Shown here: positions 14,397 through 25,414 of the stretch, one piece after another
How the letters are laid out: every line of letters begins with the position of its first letter
Position numbering within the stretch: position 1 is the stretch's first letter
From: Guyanagaster necrorhizus
Lineage: Eukaryota; Basidiomycota; Agaricomycetes; Agaricales; Physalacriaceae
Assembly (NCBI RefSeq): GCF_019112545.1
Contig: NW_025064882.1
Span: 386,928 to 450,927 of the forward strand
DNA: 64,000 bases
Reading direction: 5' to 3'
Notes under the pieces: model-generated
Databases searched by the model: none
Seen by the model: only the letters and a program-made list of their open reading frames with translations
Told to the model about the DNA's origin: nothing
Program-made: the position numbers and the translations under genes

Positions 14397-15224
14397 ATGG
14401 CAGACGTTCGGGCGCTGTTGAAGGCCAAGCGTCAGGAAGTGCATATCTCTCATCCTCTAGCGTCGTACTCTTCTTCTGGGCAGCTCCGATGCTCTGCCTG
14501 TGGCACTATTGTTAAGCATGCTACCGCTTGGGAAGGTCATTTGGGTAGCAAATCTCACCGAACAACTGTAGCTCGGCTAAAGGAGGAGGAGAGGAAGAAG
14601 GAGGAGGAGGAGGAGTTGAGATTGAAGGAAGAGGAGGAGAAGAACAAGCTTTCTTTGGGCAAGCGCAAGTCTGCCGATGAGGACATGGATGTGGCAGACG
14701 AGCCAGCCGCCAAGAAGTCGAAGCCCAGTACTGCACCGCAAGGATTTCCTGCTGATTTCTTTTCGGATCCCTCCCTTGCGCCTGCACCTACAGCGTACGA
14801 AGACGCTTCTGATGACGGGGATCAGCCAGAGAAACCGCCAGCTGCAGCACCTCAGAACCCTCCATCAGGTCTTGACGAGGAATGGGAACGGTTCCAGCGC
14901 GATGTCATCAACGCGCCCGAGTACCGCGAGACCTACGAGAATGCTACTGTGTTCGCGGAGCCAGTCATGGTGTCGGAGACCCCCGAAGGCTTCCCGGCAA
15001 AGGAGACAGAGGCCGAGGTAGCTGACCCTACACCTATGGATGAAGAACAGCGTCGCAAACAGAAAGAGCAGGACGAACGCGAGTTAATCATGGATAGACT
15101 GCTGGATGAAGAACAGGCGCAGGAAGAAGCCGACATGAAGGTAATTTTGATGAAGAGCAGACTTGACGCACTGAAAAAAGAACGAGCGGCAGCTAGGGCA
15201 TCCAAAATCAAAGCACATTCATGA
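14397..15224 (+). CDS. ZNF830/CCDC16-like zinc-finger coiled-coil protein
   Basis: A single exon of 275 aa. The start MADVRALLKAKRQEVHISHP is followed by one C2H2 zinc finger, CSACGTIVKHATAWEGHLGS with the second histidine in KSHRTT, then a long lysine/glutamate coiled coil. A central piece reads GLDEEWERFQRDVINAPEY, and the C-terminal helix KSRLDALKKERAAAR closes the protein. This layout matches ZNF830-type proteins, which are nuclear and linked to pre-mRNA splicing complexes. The frame is open upstream to 14232, but homology begins at 14397. Its stop lies only 40 bp from the stop of COX10 on the other strand, so the two 3' ends must overlap or nearly so. Confidence 0.8.
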   Translation: MADVRALLKAKRQEVHISHPLASYSSSGQLRCSACGTIVKHATAWEGHLGSKSHRTTVARLKEEERKKEEEEELRLKEEEEKNKLSLGKRKSADEDMDVADEPAAKKSKPSTAPQGFPADFFSDPSLAPAPTAYEDASDDGDQPEKPPAAAPQNPPSGLDEEWERFQRDVINAPEYRETYENATVFAEPVMVSETPEGFPAKETEAEVADPTPMDEEQRRKQKEQDERELIMDRLLDEEQAQEEADMKVILMKSRLDALKKERAAARASKIKAHS

Positions 15225-15264
15225 CTGCTGTACGTCTCAAATACAGATAATGTTACATTCTTCA

Positions 15265-16491
15265 TCACCTTGCATTGACAGTGTTCAGCGACAATTTTGT
15301 ATCTACTTCCTCTTCCTTTTTCTCGCGCACACCTATCCACTGCAACCAATCTACACCTCGCTTGTGTATCATCATCAGACCCAATATCAGCGGCAAGTAC
15401 CACAGACTGTGTCGGAAAACAATTCTTGCTTGCTTCTCTCCACCCTGTTTTTCCCACCACTTCCATGCAGCTTGTACACATACGAGGTTTAGGGGCAGCG
15501 ACGTCAACGTAAAGGTCCATGTTGTAAGACCGGAGAGAGGAACGGCGATTGAGCATATAAGGGTTAGAAGTATGGCGTGGCGCAAGGCAACGAGAGCATT
15601 CTTTTGAGGGTCGAGTACAGATAGCATTCGGTAGCATGCCTGTGCGTATGAACCTCGGACAAAATATGACAGCGAATTGAAATGCGGAAATTGCCAACTG
15701 AAGAGAAGCATTGGGAGGACGAAGGGAGCAAGTGGACTGTCGAGTACTGATATATCCACCGGACTGGAGGATAGAAATTCGGGAAGAAAGATGGGAAAGG
15801 AAGAGGATATCGGAGGGAACAGCTGTCCACCACAAGCTGTCCAGCCCATAGCGGGTGGTATTGCCCCAACGATGGCACCAACCCACGTATTCCAGACACT
15901 CTTCCGTTTCATCCAGGTGTAGATGCCGGCGTACAACACTATATTGCTCAGACCCAAGATGGCTGTCGTTGGATTCACCATCGTCCACAACAGTGCCGGA
16001 CCAGCTACACCTGTAGCTACTGCGAACATAGTCGCGTGAAGAGGGCTGATCGCCTTTCGCACTAAGGGGCGTGACCGCGTCCGGGCCATCTGCGCATCAA
16101 AAGGGACCTCCTGCAACATATTGAATGCATTAGCCGACGAGGCGCACAATGCAGTCCCAACCGCCGTTGATAGCAATGTCGGGATCGTTGTAGGAAGTGG
16201 AGAAAGCGCGACGCCGCCCATCGCGGTCAAACATACGAGTATGCTGAGATGCGGCTTCGACAGCTGCGTATATATCCCAAGTAATTGGGACAGAGAGGAT
16301 ATTTCAACCTTTTTGAACGCTGAAGTCGGCACTCGCGGTGGCAATGGTTGATTGAGCCTCAGTAGCGGCGGATGGCTAAGCGGCGTAGATTTGGATGCAA
16401 GCCATTGGCCATTGTGAAAGAAATACGAAGAAAAGGCGGCATTTGCGACGGTGGAGGCGTGTCTAGTACCAGTACAAACTGCAAGCCACAT
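15265..16491 (-). CDS. COX10: protoheme IX farnesyltransferase, mitochondrial
   Basis: A single exon of 408 aa, intronless among intron-rich neighbours. The N-terminus is basic and serine-rich, fitting a mitochondrial presequence. The UbiA-family signature is clear: NAFNMLQEVPFDAQMARTRS carries the aspartate motif that binds the prenyl diphosphate through magnesium, and about eight hydrophobic segments follow, including GAIVGAIPPAMGW and FSWQFPHFNSLSY. The enzyme adds a farnesyl group to heme B to make heme O, the first step toward heme A of cytochrome oxidase, in the inner membrane. Its start is 120 bp from that of U1-70K, a shared divergent promoter. Confidence 0.95.
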   Translation of the reverse strand: MWLAVCTGTRHASTVANAAFSSYFFHNGQWLASKSTPLSHPPLLRLNQPLPPRVPTSAFKKVEISSLSQLLGIYTQLSKPHLSILVCLTAMGGVALSPLPTTIPTLLSTAVGTALCASSANAFNMLQEVPFDAQMARTRSRPLVRKAISPLHATMFAVATGVAGPALLWTMVNPTTAILGLSNIVLYAGIYTWMKRKSVWNTWVGAIVGAIPPAMGWTACGGQLFPPISSSFPIFLPEFLSSSPVDISVLDSPLAPFVLPMLLFSWQFPHFNSLSYFVRGSYAQACYRMLSVLDPQKNALVALRHAILLTLICSIAVPLSGLTTWTFTLTSLPLNLVCVQAAWKWWEKQGGEKQARIVFRHSLWYLPLILGLMMIHKRGVDWLQWIGVREKKEEEVDTKLSLNTVNAR

Positions 16492-16611
16492 TGTGGGAAA
16501 ATCCAGAAATTTCCTGCCTAAAGCAGAATATTACCTAATATTTTGGGGCGGAGATTGAAACGGCCAGGGTTCGCACTCATCGTCGACGTTGCCGGCCTGC
16601 TATCCACCAAA

Positions 16612-18012
16612 ATGCCTGGTACGCATCTACTTCCACCAAATCTACTAAAGTTATTCGCCCCTCGACCGCCGCTACCATATGCAAGACCCCTCGACAAGGA
16701 CATTAACCGTGTCAAAAGCAAGAATGTCTCCGGTGTCGCTGCAATCCTTGAACAACTGAAGGAGACGAACACGGAGAAGCTGATAGCGGGGACTAAGGAT
16801 GAGGAAACGATGGAGGAGGGAGAGGAGCCTGTGTTCACGTATGCAGAAGAAATTAAGCGGCAAATAAGACGGGAAGAACGGAGAAACCGGAAAACGGAGG
16901 AGTTCAAAATCGCCAAGGATGTTTGTAAGTATTCTGCGCTTCCTTTTATCTGACAGTGCTCACTTGATACCCTTTCCATGCAGATAAGCCATCTGATGAT
17001 CCGGAAGCAGTTGGTGACCCATACAAAACGTTATTTATTTCCCGTCTAGTAAGTTTTTATTACCAGTGCAATTCGCAAACAGCTTCTGATTTTTTTCCAG
17101 CACAAGAGCGCTAACGAAAACGACTTGCGCAGAGAATTCGAAGGCTACGGTACCATCGAAAGGGTACGTATTGTTCGGGACAAAAAAGGCCGGAGTCGAG
17201 GCTATGCTTTCGTTGTATACGAGCGAGAACGAGATATGAAAGGTATGCATCCATAAAATATATGGCCTGAAAGTTGCCAATATTTGTTACCAGCTGCCTA
17301 TAAAGAGTCCGATGGTCTCCATATCATGGGCAAGCGAATCCTTGTTGATGTGGAGCGTGGTCGAACTGTTCGTGGTTGGAAACCTCGCCGGTTGGGAGGT
17401 GGTCTCGGTGGCCGACCTAAACGTGTGGAAGCACCAGTTGCTCCACCTCCTTCACGCGGTGGTTTCCGCGGAGGCTTTGGTGGTGGGGGTCGAGGCTTTG
17501 GTGATCGTGGTGGAGGTTTCCGTGGTCGTGGCGGCTTCGGTGGTGGACGTCCCGGAGGCTATGGTGGGGACCGTGGAGGGGGTTTTGGTGGTGATCGTGG
17601 AGGAGGCTTCGGCGGTGACCGTGGAGGAGGCTTTGGCGGTGATCGTGGCGGCTTTCGTGGCGGCGATGGAGGGTTCCGAGGCGGTGGCGACGGCCAAAGA
17701 GGTCGGGATTTCGGTGCTGGCGGAGGCGGGTTCAGGTAACTTTCTTTCATTTTTTAGTCCTATGTTTTGACACTCACCTTTTCCAGGGGCGGCCGAGGGG
17801 CTGGTCTTGGTTACCAAGGTGGGGGGGGCTTCAATGACCAGTCGAATGGGTATGGACCTCCTTCCGGCGGTGGGTATGGCGGCCCTCCCGGCGGTGGGTA
17901 TGGACCCCCAGGTGGTGGGTATGGAGGTGGCGGTGGGTATCGCAACGACCTCAAGCGTGGCGATGGACCGGGTGGTTACGACGATAGGGATTCCAAAAGA
18001 CCACGGTACTAA
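16612..18012 (+). CDS. SNP1: U1 snRNP 70K protein
   Basis: Five exons: 16612-16924, 16984-17048, 17101-17242, 17294-17735 and 17787-18012, giving 395 aa. The N-terminal U1-70K region reads [20 protein letters not shown], followed by [20 protein letters not shown] entering the RRM. RNP motifs TLFISRL and RGYAFVVYE are present, then [20 protein letters not shown]. The C-terminus is a very glycine-rich tail with repeated GGDRGGGF units and RGG-like blocks rather than the RS tail of animals. The protein binds stem-loop I of U1 snRNA in 5' splice-site recognition. The open frame begins upstream at 16543, but homology begins at 16612. Confidence 0.93.
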
Positions 18013-20067
18013 TCTATGGTCATCTGTCGAGGTATCTCTGGTTATCCCGTTCGGCATCTTTTCTGTCAAGGTAACCGTCTACCCTTGGGTAGGATTTTGC
18101 GGTTGGTGTTGTTCATTTTTATCTCTTTTTTTTCTATTTTATTCTGCGTAAGTATCTACACGTCGCGGCGGGCATGTATATGAGTGTCAGGCAAGTATGC
18201 ATATGGTAACGAATTTGATTGTGCATGTCCCTTTGTGCCGAAAATCTGGTGACTCTAACCAAGTTTCAAGCACAAGACGTCGTCGCGACATATTGACAAT
18301 GGCATAGCCGCGTTCGGGCTTTTGCGAGGATGACGCTTATTATCAATGGGCCAATTGTAAACCGGATATTTCCGCAACCGATTAATGACCGTATATTCAG
18401 AAAATATAGCTTCGCGGGAGGCGATTTCAAAATCTGGACCTGGTTACTTTTCGACAGTCTTGATTTACAACTCGACGTCAGACTTTTTCCTTGCTGTCGG
18501 AGCCGATGCGACATACATAGTCTACGGAGACCCGATTGTCCTGGCACTTTAGGGGAATGTCGAATGATTTGAATTTCGGCTGTCTGCGCGTTTATCAATG
18601 CTCTCAAATGAAAACCGACTCGGCCTCATCTATTTCTTCGGCCATGCTTTCTTTGTCTGTTTCATTCGCAAAGAAATTTGAGGGACCGTGGTCATGATGT
18701 TGTCGGTGCCGCCATCATCAAGGTTAGCATCGTCCCCAATGTGACTGCGCGAGAATCGTACGTTCGGTGTACGTCTTGTTCACCGTTTCCCACGGAGATT
18801 TATAAAAGTTTTTGCGGTAGATCTGCTGGCTTCCAAATCTTATTTTTTTGGTCGGTCGTCTCGCCTGCCATTTCTCGGGCTCGCACGCAGTTACGATGAT
18901 CCATCTGATTTGATTTCACGTGGTCATGCGTAGGCGCCTACATTACGGTTTCTCGCCTTTTGCCGCTATCAGGGTGAGTGCACAACTGCCCTGTGCAGGA
19001 TGGACAGCCAGGCTCGGTGGCATTTCATGACGGATTTCGTCTTGTGTAGAGAACGCTCTCAGGGATCTGTCGGTAAACGTTCTAATCAAACCTACTTGAT
19101 AACAAATTGTGAACATGCATTTGTACTTGACTCAGATATGTCAGCGCAAGGCAGCAGGCAAGGACCAGCAATGGGGACTGAACAAGACGTTACCCAGCCG
19201 ATCAAGATTCGAAGGACCCAAACAGGTAACTTGCTACATTCAGGGATGATTCTGATGCGATTTTTCTTAGCAACGTCCGTTCATCCGCCCGCCCAAGGCC
19301 GCCTCGACCCGTTGAAGCCCCTGCAGACCAGCATTTGCTCGACCATTCGGCTTCCTAGTTGACATCCTTGTGCGTAGTGTCTCCGAAATTTTTATTGAGC
19401 GTGCACCGGTCTATTCGTGACCTGAGAACATGTCTCAAACGTATACAAGATTCAAGTTCGTGTTCCTGAAGTTCAGCTCCAAGTCAGGTGGGAACTGAGA
19501 TAAGCACCGCATCTAGATCCATCGGATTCGGTCTACCCTGAACACTGAGGTCTGAGCACGTTCCGCGTGCGATGGTCCACGGATCAGATCCCACTTTCCT
19601 GCTAGATATGATCTTTTTCATGATCTTTTAGCGCCGTTAACTTATACGGTCTCTTTTTGTCCATTTCTTGGCAAAAACATTAAGCCAGTCCAGACGAAAT
19701 TTACGGAAACTCGCACACCGCCACCACACCGACGGTTTCTACTTTGCACAAACTAGACCCCCCCCCCAACCCTTTTGATCCCTATGTCACCAAGTTCCTA
19801 GATCTGATCGACCTTCTTCTCCACGGAATTCAAGTAGGCTCTTTTTTTTGTGTGTACATAAATCTCCTGACATCCTATCTTTCCTTCACCTGCCATCTCC
19901 CCAAGTCAGTCTGGGCCGCTACTTTCTCTTTATCGTCGTTATAAACGCGCTGTTTGGCCGTCTGTATCGCGTGGGCCAGAAACTACGCTATTTCCAGAGG
20001 TGTGGTGTCATTATTTCGCTAAAATTCTTAAACATCGTTAATATAAGGGTGATCAACAGCCGGAGAC
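18013..20067. other. 2-kb gene-free leader of the homeodomain gene
   Basis: This is the longest non-coding stretch of the window. ORFs are short and unconvincing (for example 19000-19362). The final 350 bp are rich in pyrimidine tracts (around 19740-19960), a common setting for fungal transcription start sites. A long regulatory upstream region or a long 5' untranslated leader with small upstream ORFs is likely, as is usual for developmental transcription factors. Confidence 0.5.
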
Positions 20068-21837
20068 ATGGCCAGTCGTCGAACGCCTCTGACTCGGTCG
20101 ACACGTTCCTCACTTCGAATCGACCCATCATTCCATGAGTCTGATGCCTCTGGCTCGCCTTCTCCGGGAGTGGCTGCCGCCTCTCATTCTCCGTACACGC
20201 CAATAAATTCGAATCGACCTTCCCCAAGTGGTTCGGATTCAATTGACGACGAGAAAGACAAGGAACCGGCGTCTGGTCCCAAACGGTCCAATTCTTCAAC
20301 TTCGACAAGTAGCAAGGGCGAAAAGGAACGGAGAAAACGCTCGCGGGTAACGGCAGAACAACTCGTTCATCTTGAGCAGTTCTTCGCTGTTGAACGAAGT
20401 CCAACTGCTGCGCGTCGGAGGGAAATCAGCGAATTGCTTGGCATGGAGGAGCGCCAGACACAAGTTTGGTTCCAAAATCGGTTAGCTCACTGAACGTTTG
20501 ACATTTACATTTGTTGACGCTTCTCTTACTAGCCGCGCAAAGGCGAAGATGCTGCAGGCCAAGAACAAGGACACCGTTCAAACTGGCTCTCATCCGGTGC
20601 CGCAGCGACAAGCAGACATCATTGTGCCTGAATCACCACCTAAGCTGCTTACTGGTTTTCAGGCCGACTTGCAGCAGCTCATTCACGAGAGTGAACGTAC
20701 GTCGTAGTAACACCTCAAGAACCCAACTCACGGCATTCCACCACAGCAATAACTATTATTCCATGTACAAACCTGTCGATCGGCACTTGGCGCCGCATAG
20801 CATCGAGTGTCAGCAAGTACGACCTTGTCGCTTATGTTTGCGAAAGCAAACAGACTTTAGCCTGGTTCATTTCGTCAAACGGTTGCGGGTTTAAAATGGA
20901 GATGCCTTTCGACAATATCGTCGAGAGTAGATTTATTAATGCGGGACCCGGTTTGGGTCTTGCCTCTTTCACTCTGTCGCGTCCTCCGACCTTTTTCTTG
21001 GAACGCATAGAATCCGCCTTCAATGAGGAGCCCCGCCACCGTCGCGCTTGGTCTCAAAGTGCTGACTGGACAGAAGCATATCAGGCTACAAATGTGCTAC
21101 GCCACGAGCTTATTGGCTCTGCATTGCAGCTCTCGCATCTCGTTCGAGCCCTTCAAAACAGAACGCAGACCTCTGTTATATATCTCCATACTCCTGCGTA
21201 TAGCGGGGCCTCTCCAGTTGAGATACCACGTCCCCCGATGGGAAGCTTAACGGATTCTCAAACTGAGTATTCCTATGCGGCTAGCGGGCGGCAAGGTGCT
21301 GATTATCAGGCACCCACATTCACTGGTGCTTCGGGCATACCTCCTACCTCGATTGGTTATGCTCCCAAGTCCGTTAACACCGTCGTACCCGCTATGGCCT
21401 TTACGCCGTCTTCATTCTCCACCCTGTCCACTGCATGTGCGATCCCAGACCCTTCTAGCTTTGGATCATCGTATAATGAGTATCAATATACTGGCGGACA
21501 TCAGATGGTGACGGACAGTGCTGGTGACTATGGTCAAAATATGTCCTCGGGTGCTCCTCCGACTCATGGCGGACCCTACCTGGCTCAGCCCGTCCCTCGT
21601 GCCCTTTATCGGGAACGTACCCAGTTCGAGCCCAATTACCAGGCTGATGGGATACTCTCAGAGTATCAGATGAACGCTCCGGTGGATCAATACGACCCGG
21701 CTTCCCCTCCACTTTTGACAACCCCATTCTATCCGCCGACAAACATGACTGAGACCTACTCTGACGGTCAAGGTACCATAACGCCAGGTGTGCCCGCCAT
21801 CAAGTACGAGGTTGATGACGGTTCCGTTCTTAACTAG
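20068..21837 (+). CDS. homeodomain transcription factor
   Basis: Three exons: 20068-20480, 20533-20696 and 20747-21837, giving 555 aa. A serine-rich N-terminus precedes a homeodomain: KRSRVTAEQLVHLEQFFAVE, then RRREISELLGMEERQTQVWF and, across the first intron, QNRRAKAKM. The WFQNRRAK recognition helix is complete. A conserved fungal region follows (IPCTNLSIGTWRRIAS and KMEMPFDNIVESRFINAGPG), then a proline/serine/tyrosine-rich probable activation tail. It resembles the Phx1/Hom-type regulators of fungi; some of these control fruiting or stationary-phase programmes. I cannot assign it to one named gene. A long empty leader lies upstream. Confidence 0.88.
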
Positions 21838-22202
21838 ATTCACGCCGAATGGCACCCAGCATCTCGGTCATTCATTATACTACTGCATTCGCATTTTCAC
21901 ATTGTAACTATAACATACATTCCTCTCCTGGTCTTTCATTTATCACTCGTCGTTCGCCGCTTTCGTTGTCACCGCCGCCCCAGGGGGTCTCGTTATGGAC
22001 TGAGTATCATCCCTTTATAATTTCGTTACTGATTCATTATTTCATTTTGTAGCCCACATATATCGCATACTTGATTCACCTGCTTTGTTATTACGTGCAG
22101 ATATGTACCTTATACTCATTTCGTTCTTGCAGGTTGTGCAACTGTTGTTGATGCTATTAATAATAGTCTTTCCAGTACACGAATAAGTCATGGAGAACAT
22201 TC
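21838..22202. other. convergent spacer after the homeodomain gene
   Basis: About 365 bp, pyrimidine-rich and AT-rich, between two convergent genes. It should hold both 3' untranslated regions. Nothing else is seen. Confidence 0.5.
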
Positions 22203-22762
22203 CTACGGAAGTTTCTCAAAGTCCGATGTGATCGAATCCAGCCTTTCCCTGCTGAGCCTAGCGGTATAAGTTCGGCTAACAATGTTGACTATCAGATTGA
22301 AATTTGTCAGATTTCTCAACGGCAGATCAGACTGGACATCCATACAAGTGTCCATGAAACGCTCCATGCATCTTGTCAGGCATGTCTGCTTCGGAATCAA
22401 TTGTCTATTACAAAACGAAAAAAAAAAAAAAATTCCCTCACTTCTTCAGAACTATTGAGGGAGGCCCCAGGCCTGGTAACGCATGCCTTGAAACATCGCT
22501 CGTTCATGTTCTAAATCCGAATCATTTAGTCATTATTGGGAAGGAAGGGGGGAAACAAGTGGACACTCGCGTTCATGAGCATTTGAGCATTTGCCTGCGC
22601 AATTTCCGTGCGTACGATATTCATGAGTTGTTCCTTCTTCTCACCGTCTAGTGGTAAATCTGTAAGCAATGTTCTGGCAAATCTGGTGGATGTCGCACCG
22701 CTAGGAGACGATGAAGAGGACGACGACTTGGATACAAACGGCGATTTGAAAAAGTCCGACAT
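22203..22762 (-). CDS. TIM13: mitochondrial intermembrane-space chaperone Tim13
   Basis: Four exons: 22762-22565, 22510-22442, 22388-22346 and 22288-22203, giving 131 aa. The core is LMNIVRTEIAQANAQMLMNA, then the twin CX3C motif as CFKAC and CLTRC, separated by 14 residues, and a C-terminal helix IVSRTYTARLSRERLD. Small Tim proteins with twin CX3C form hexameric chaperones (Tim8-Tim13) that guide hydrophobic proteins across the intermembrane space. The N-terminal 40 residues are serine-rich and longer than in yeast. The second intron contains a 15-nt T run. The start lies 167 bp from that of JJJ1 on the other strand. Confidence 0.9.
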
Positions 22763-22929
22763 GATTTCTCAGATATTCTGGCGTCTAACGGTGGTGGTTG
22801 TAGTGGAGTCAGTAGCCAACCTCGCGGGGGACGAAAATATTTGATCGAGGCTAAAATAGGCAATCAATTCGTCATCGACGGCGACGACGTCTCCTTTCGC
22901 CTTTCTCTTCTCGTCCACCAGCATATACC

Positions 22930-24940
22930 ATGGGTGCAGGAGAGTCGACTGCACGTAACGATCAAGCCGATGAAGTCGTGGACTACTATCAGCTGCTAGA
23001 GGTCGACGAGAATGCTACGGCCGACGAACTGAAGGTGCGCCAGTTAGGATTCTTTTGCGTCTTTACCCATTCTTACGGTCTCTAAGCGCGCCTTCAGAAG
23101 ACTTGCTCTGGTGCACCACCCGGACAAGAATCCTAACGATGTTGAGGGAGCCACGAAGCGATTTGCAGCGATGCAACAGGCATACGAGGTCGGATCCCTG
23201 GGAAATTTCTTTGAAATATACTCATCTATGCTCAGGTTCTCAGTGATGAACAAGTGAGCTACAGAAAATCACCGGCTGTTGGCAAATGACCGAGCCACAC
23301 CAAGTAGGAACGCGCGTGGTACGATTCACACAAGGTGTCATTACAACCTGAGCCCGATGCAGAAACGGTGTTTGAGGATATCCGTAAGGGTGCCCCACCA
23401 CCCCGTGCACGAGACAGAGGCCTCACAGTAAGGCACCTCGCCCGTTTTTTTGATGCAACCATCTGGTCTGGATTCGCCGATGATGATAACGTATGTTTTA
23501 TCGAAAATGATCTACTAGCGCTTTACTGATTTTCACGCTATCTCATGATTTTTCAGGGATTTTTCTCGGTATACCGAAACCTGTTTAACCGGCTCATGGC
23601 GGAGGAGACCATGATTTCAGATATTGACCTACCTTCTTTCGGATATTCTACTTGGACTTGGACACCCGTTCACAAGGGCGAAGAGTCGACCGCAGCACGG
23701 ACGTTCTACAATGCATGGATAAATTTCGTCACAAACAAAGATTTTAGCTGGTGCGATCAATGGAATGTTGCTGAAGCGCCTGATCGGCGGGTTAGAAGGT
23801 AACTGTATGTTTTACGTGTATGCTTTTAGAGTCTGAGTATTTTTTTTTTCTAGATTGATGGAAAAAGATAACAAGAAGGCTCGGGACGATGCGCGGAGAG
23901 ACTACAATGACACCGTCCGAGTGAGTAAAAATGTCTTCCTGTTGTATCTGCATAACATGACATGACATTATGCAGTCTCTGGCCAAATTCTTGCGTAAAC
24001 GCGACCCGCGCTACAAAGCCCATCTTGCTTATCAATCGGAAGAAATAAAGAGTCGCGTCGGATCGGGAACTTCAACGCCCCATGCGGGTTCTTCCCGGAG
24101 AGGTGTTCAATCAACAATAGATTCTTATGTGGAACAGGACTGGCAGAAGATCGACACGAAAGGATCACACGATGATGATCTGGAGTGGGCCATCGGCGAG
24201 GGCGAAGATTCCGAAGAGTGGGAATGCGTCGTGTGTGGCAAATCATTTCGAAGCGAAGCAGCGTGGGACAGTCACGAAAGAAGCAAAAAGCACCTCAAGG
24301 AAGTTGAACGCATACGCAAGGAGATGCAGGAGGAAGATGCTGAACTCGGCCTCAATGATCCAGAGCTAGAGACTCCGGATCTGCCACGGTCGCAAAGTTT
24401 AACGCCTGACGTGCCAACGATAGACGGAGACGTTACTGCCGTTGCTAACGCTTCTGATGGTGAGGACCAGCAGGCCAACATTGGCAAACGAAAGAAGCAG
24501 AAAAACAAAAATAAAATCAAGAAACCACCTTCGGAGCCGTTGATGAAAACTCAAGAAATAGCGCGGAACGTTCTCGACACGTCCATTCCTGAGGTGCAAA
24601 GTCAACCTCGAGACCAGGCGCAGACCGTTTCCCTAGACGACACGCGACCCTCGAGCGTGGCAGTGGAAATGACGAAAAGGGAAAAGAGACGTGCTAAACA
24701 GTCGAAAAAAGCTGAAGCTGAGAAGGAGGCCGAATCGCAGGTATGATAAGATTTTCCACCGTGCTGTCTTGAAACATCTATCTTACGAATACATGTGTCT
24801 CGTTTTAGTTCAAATGTAACGTTTGTTCAAACGTTTTCACAAGCAAGACGCAACTATTTAACCATATACGGGACATGGACCATGCCCTTGCTGACGACAC
24901 TCCGAGTCGGGGAAAAAAAGGGAAGGCAGGGAAGCGGTGA
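22930..24940 (+). CDS. JJJ1: J-domain zinc-finger protein Jjj1, 60S maturation co-chaperone
   Basis: Eight exons: 22930-23034, 23087-23188, 23236-23253 (18 nt), 23308-23490, 23557-23798, 23854-23920, 23976-24740 and 24809-24940, giving 537 aa. The J domain contains [17 protein letters not shown] and the HPD tripeptide in [10 protein letters not shown] DnaJ-associated region [17 protein letters not shown] follows. Two zinc fingers are visible: [20 protein letters not shown] and, near the end, [20 protein letters not shown]. Lysine-rich low-complexity stretches lie between. In yeast Jjj1 works with Hsp70 to remove the export factor Arx1 from pre-60S particles in the cytosol. Confidence 0.92.
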
Positions 24941-25414
24941 CCTTTCCGGCGGTATAAACGGCTACATTTTGTTTTGAATACAATAATATAAGGTGGTAGT
25001 TGATTAGTAGTAGATCACTCCTAATGCAGATGCAGCGGTACCGATGAAAAGGTCCAGATGCACTCAAAAAGCAAATGTGGCCCCCCCCCCCCCCGGGTTC
25101 GTACAGCGGGGCGTTTTGAAATTGCCGCAGATCGCATTCGGGTGTCCGTTCACCGAACAACAAGGCCGAATGCAACCCTTTGTTGGTGACGTTGATGATG
25201 TATCCGGAACAATCCTGAGCACTTTACTGTCCAGATGAGCCCATCTGTTTGCCGGAGGAGCAAATAATAATATGTATCCAACTCATTTTCGGATATGTGT
25301 TGTCCCGACGACAAGAACACCATGTAATTCCCCGCAAAATGAAGAATACAAATGACAATCATTCCGTACTAAACCTTATTATTATGCAGGAAAAGCCGCG
25401 GAGACTCGGGCAAA
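24941..25414. other. convergent spacer JJJ1-PRP18
   Basis: About 470 bp between convergent genes, with a homopolymeric C run at 25081-25094. No coding potential is seen. It should contain both 3' untranslated regions. Confidence 0.5.
25081..25094. repeat. poly-C tract (14 C)
   Basis: Fourteen consecutive C residues followed by GGG. Such runs are prone to slippage, and its length in the assembly may be unreliable. Confidence 0.9.

Noticed and set aside
14933..15988. Minus-strand 351-aa ORF overlapping both the zinc-finger gene and COX10
   Set aside because: It is a shifted frame of COX10 on the same strand running into antisense of the zinc-finger gene; no domain, and COX10 is unmistakable.
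17452..18069. Long minus-strand ORF (205 aa) across the glycine-rich end of U1-70K
   Set aside because: It is the antisense of the GGX repeats and an intron; composition (Thr, Ser, Ile, Ala runs) is forced by the plus-strand coding repeats.
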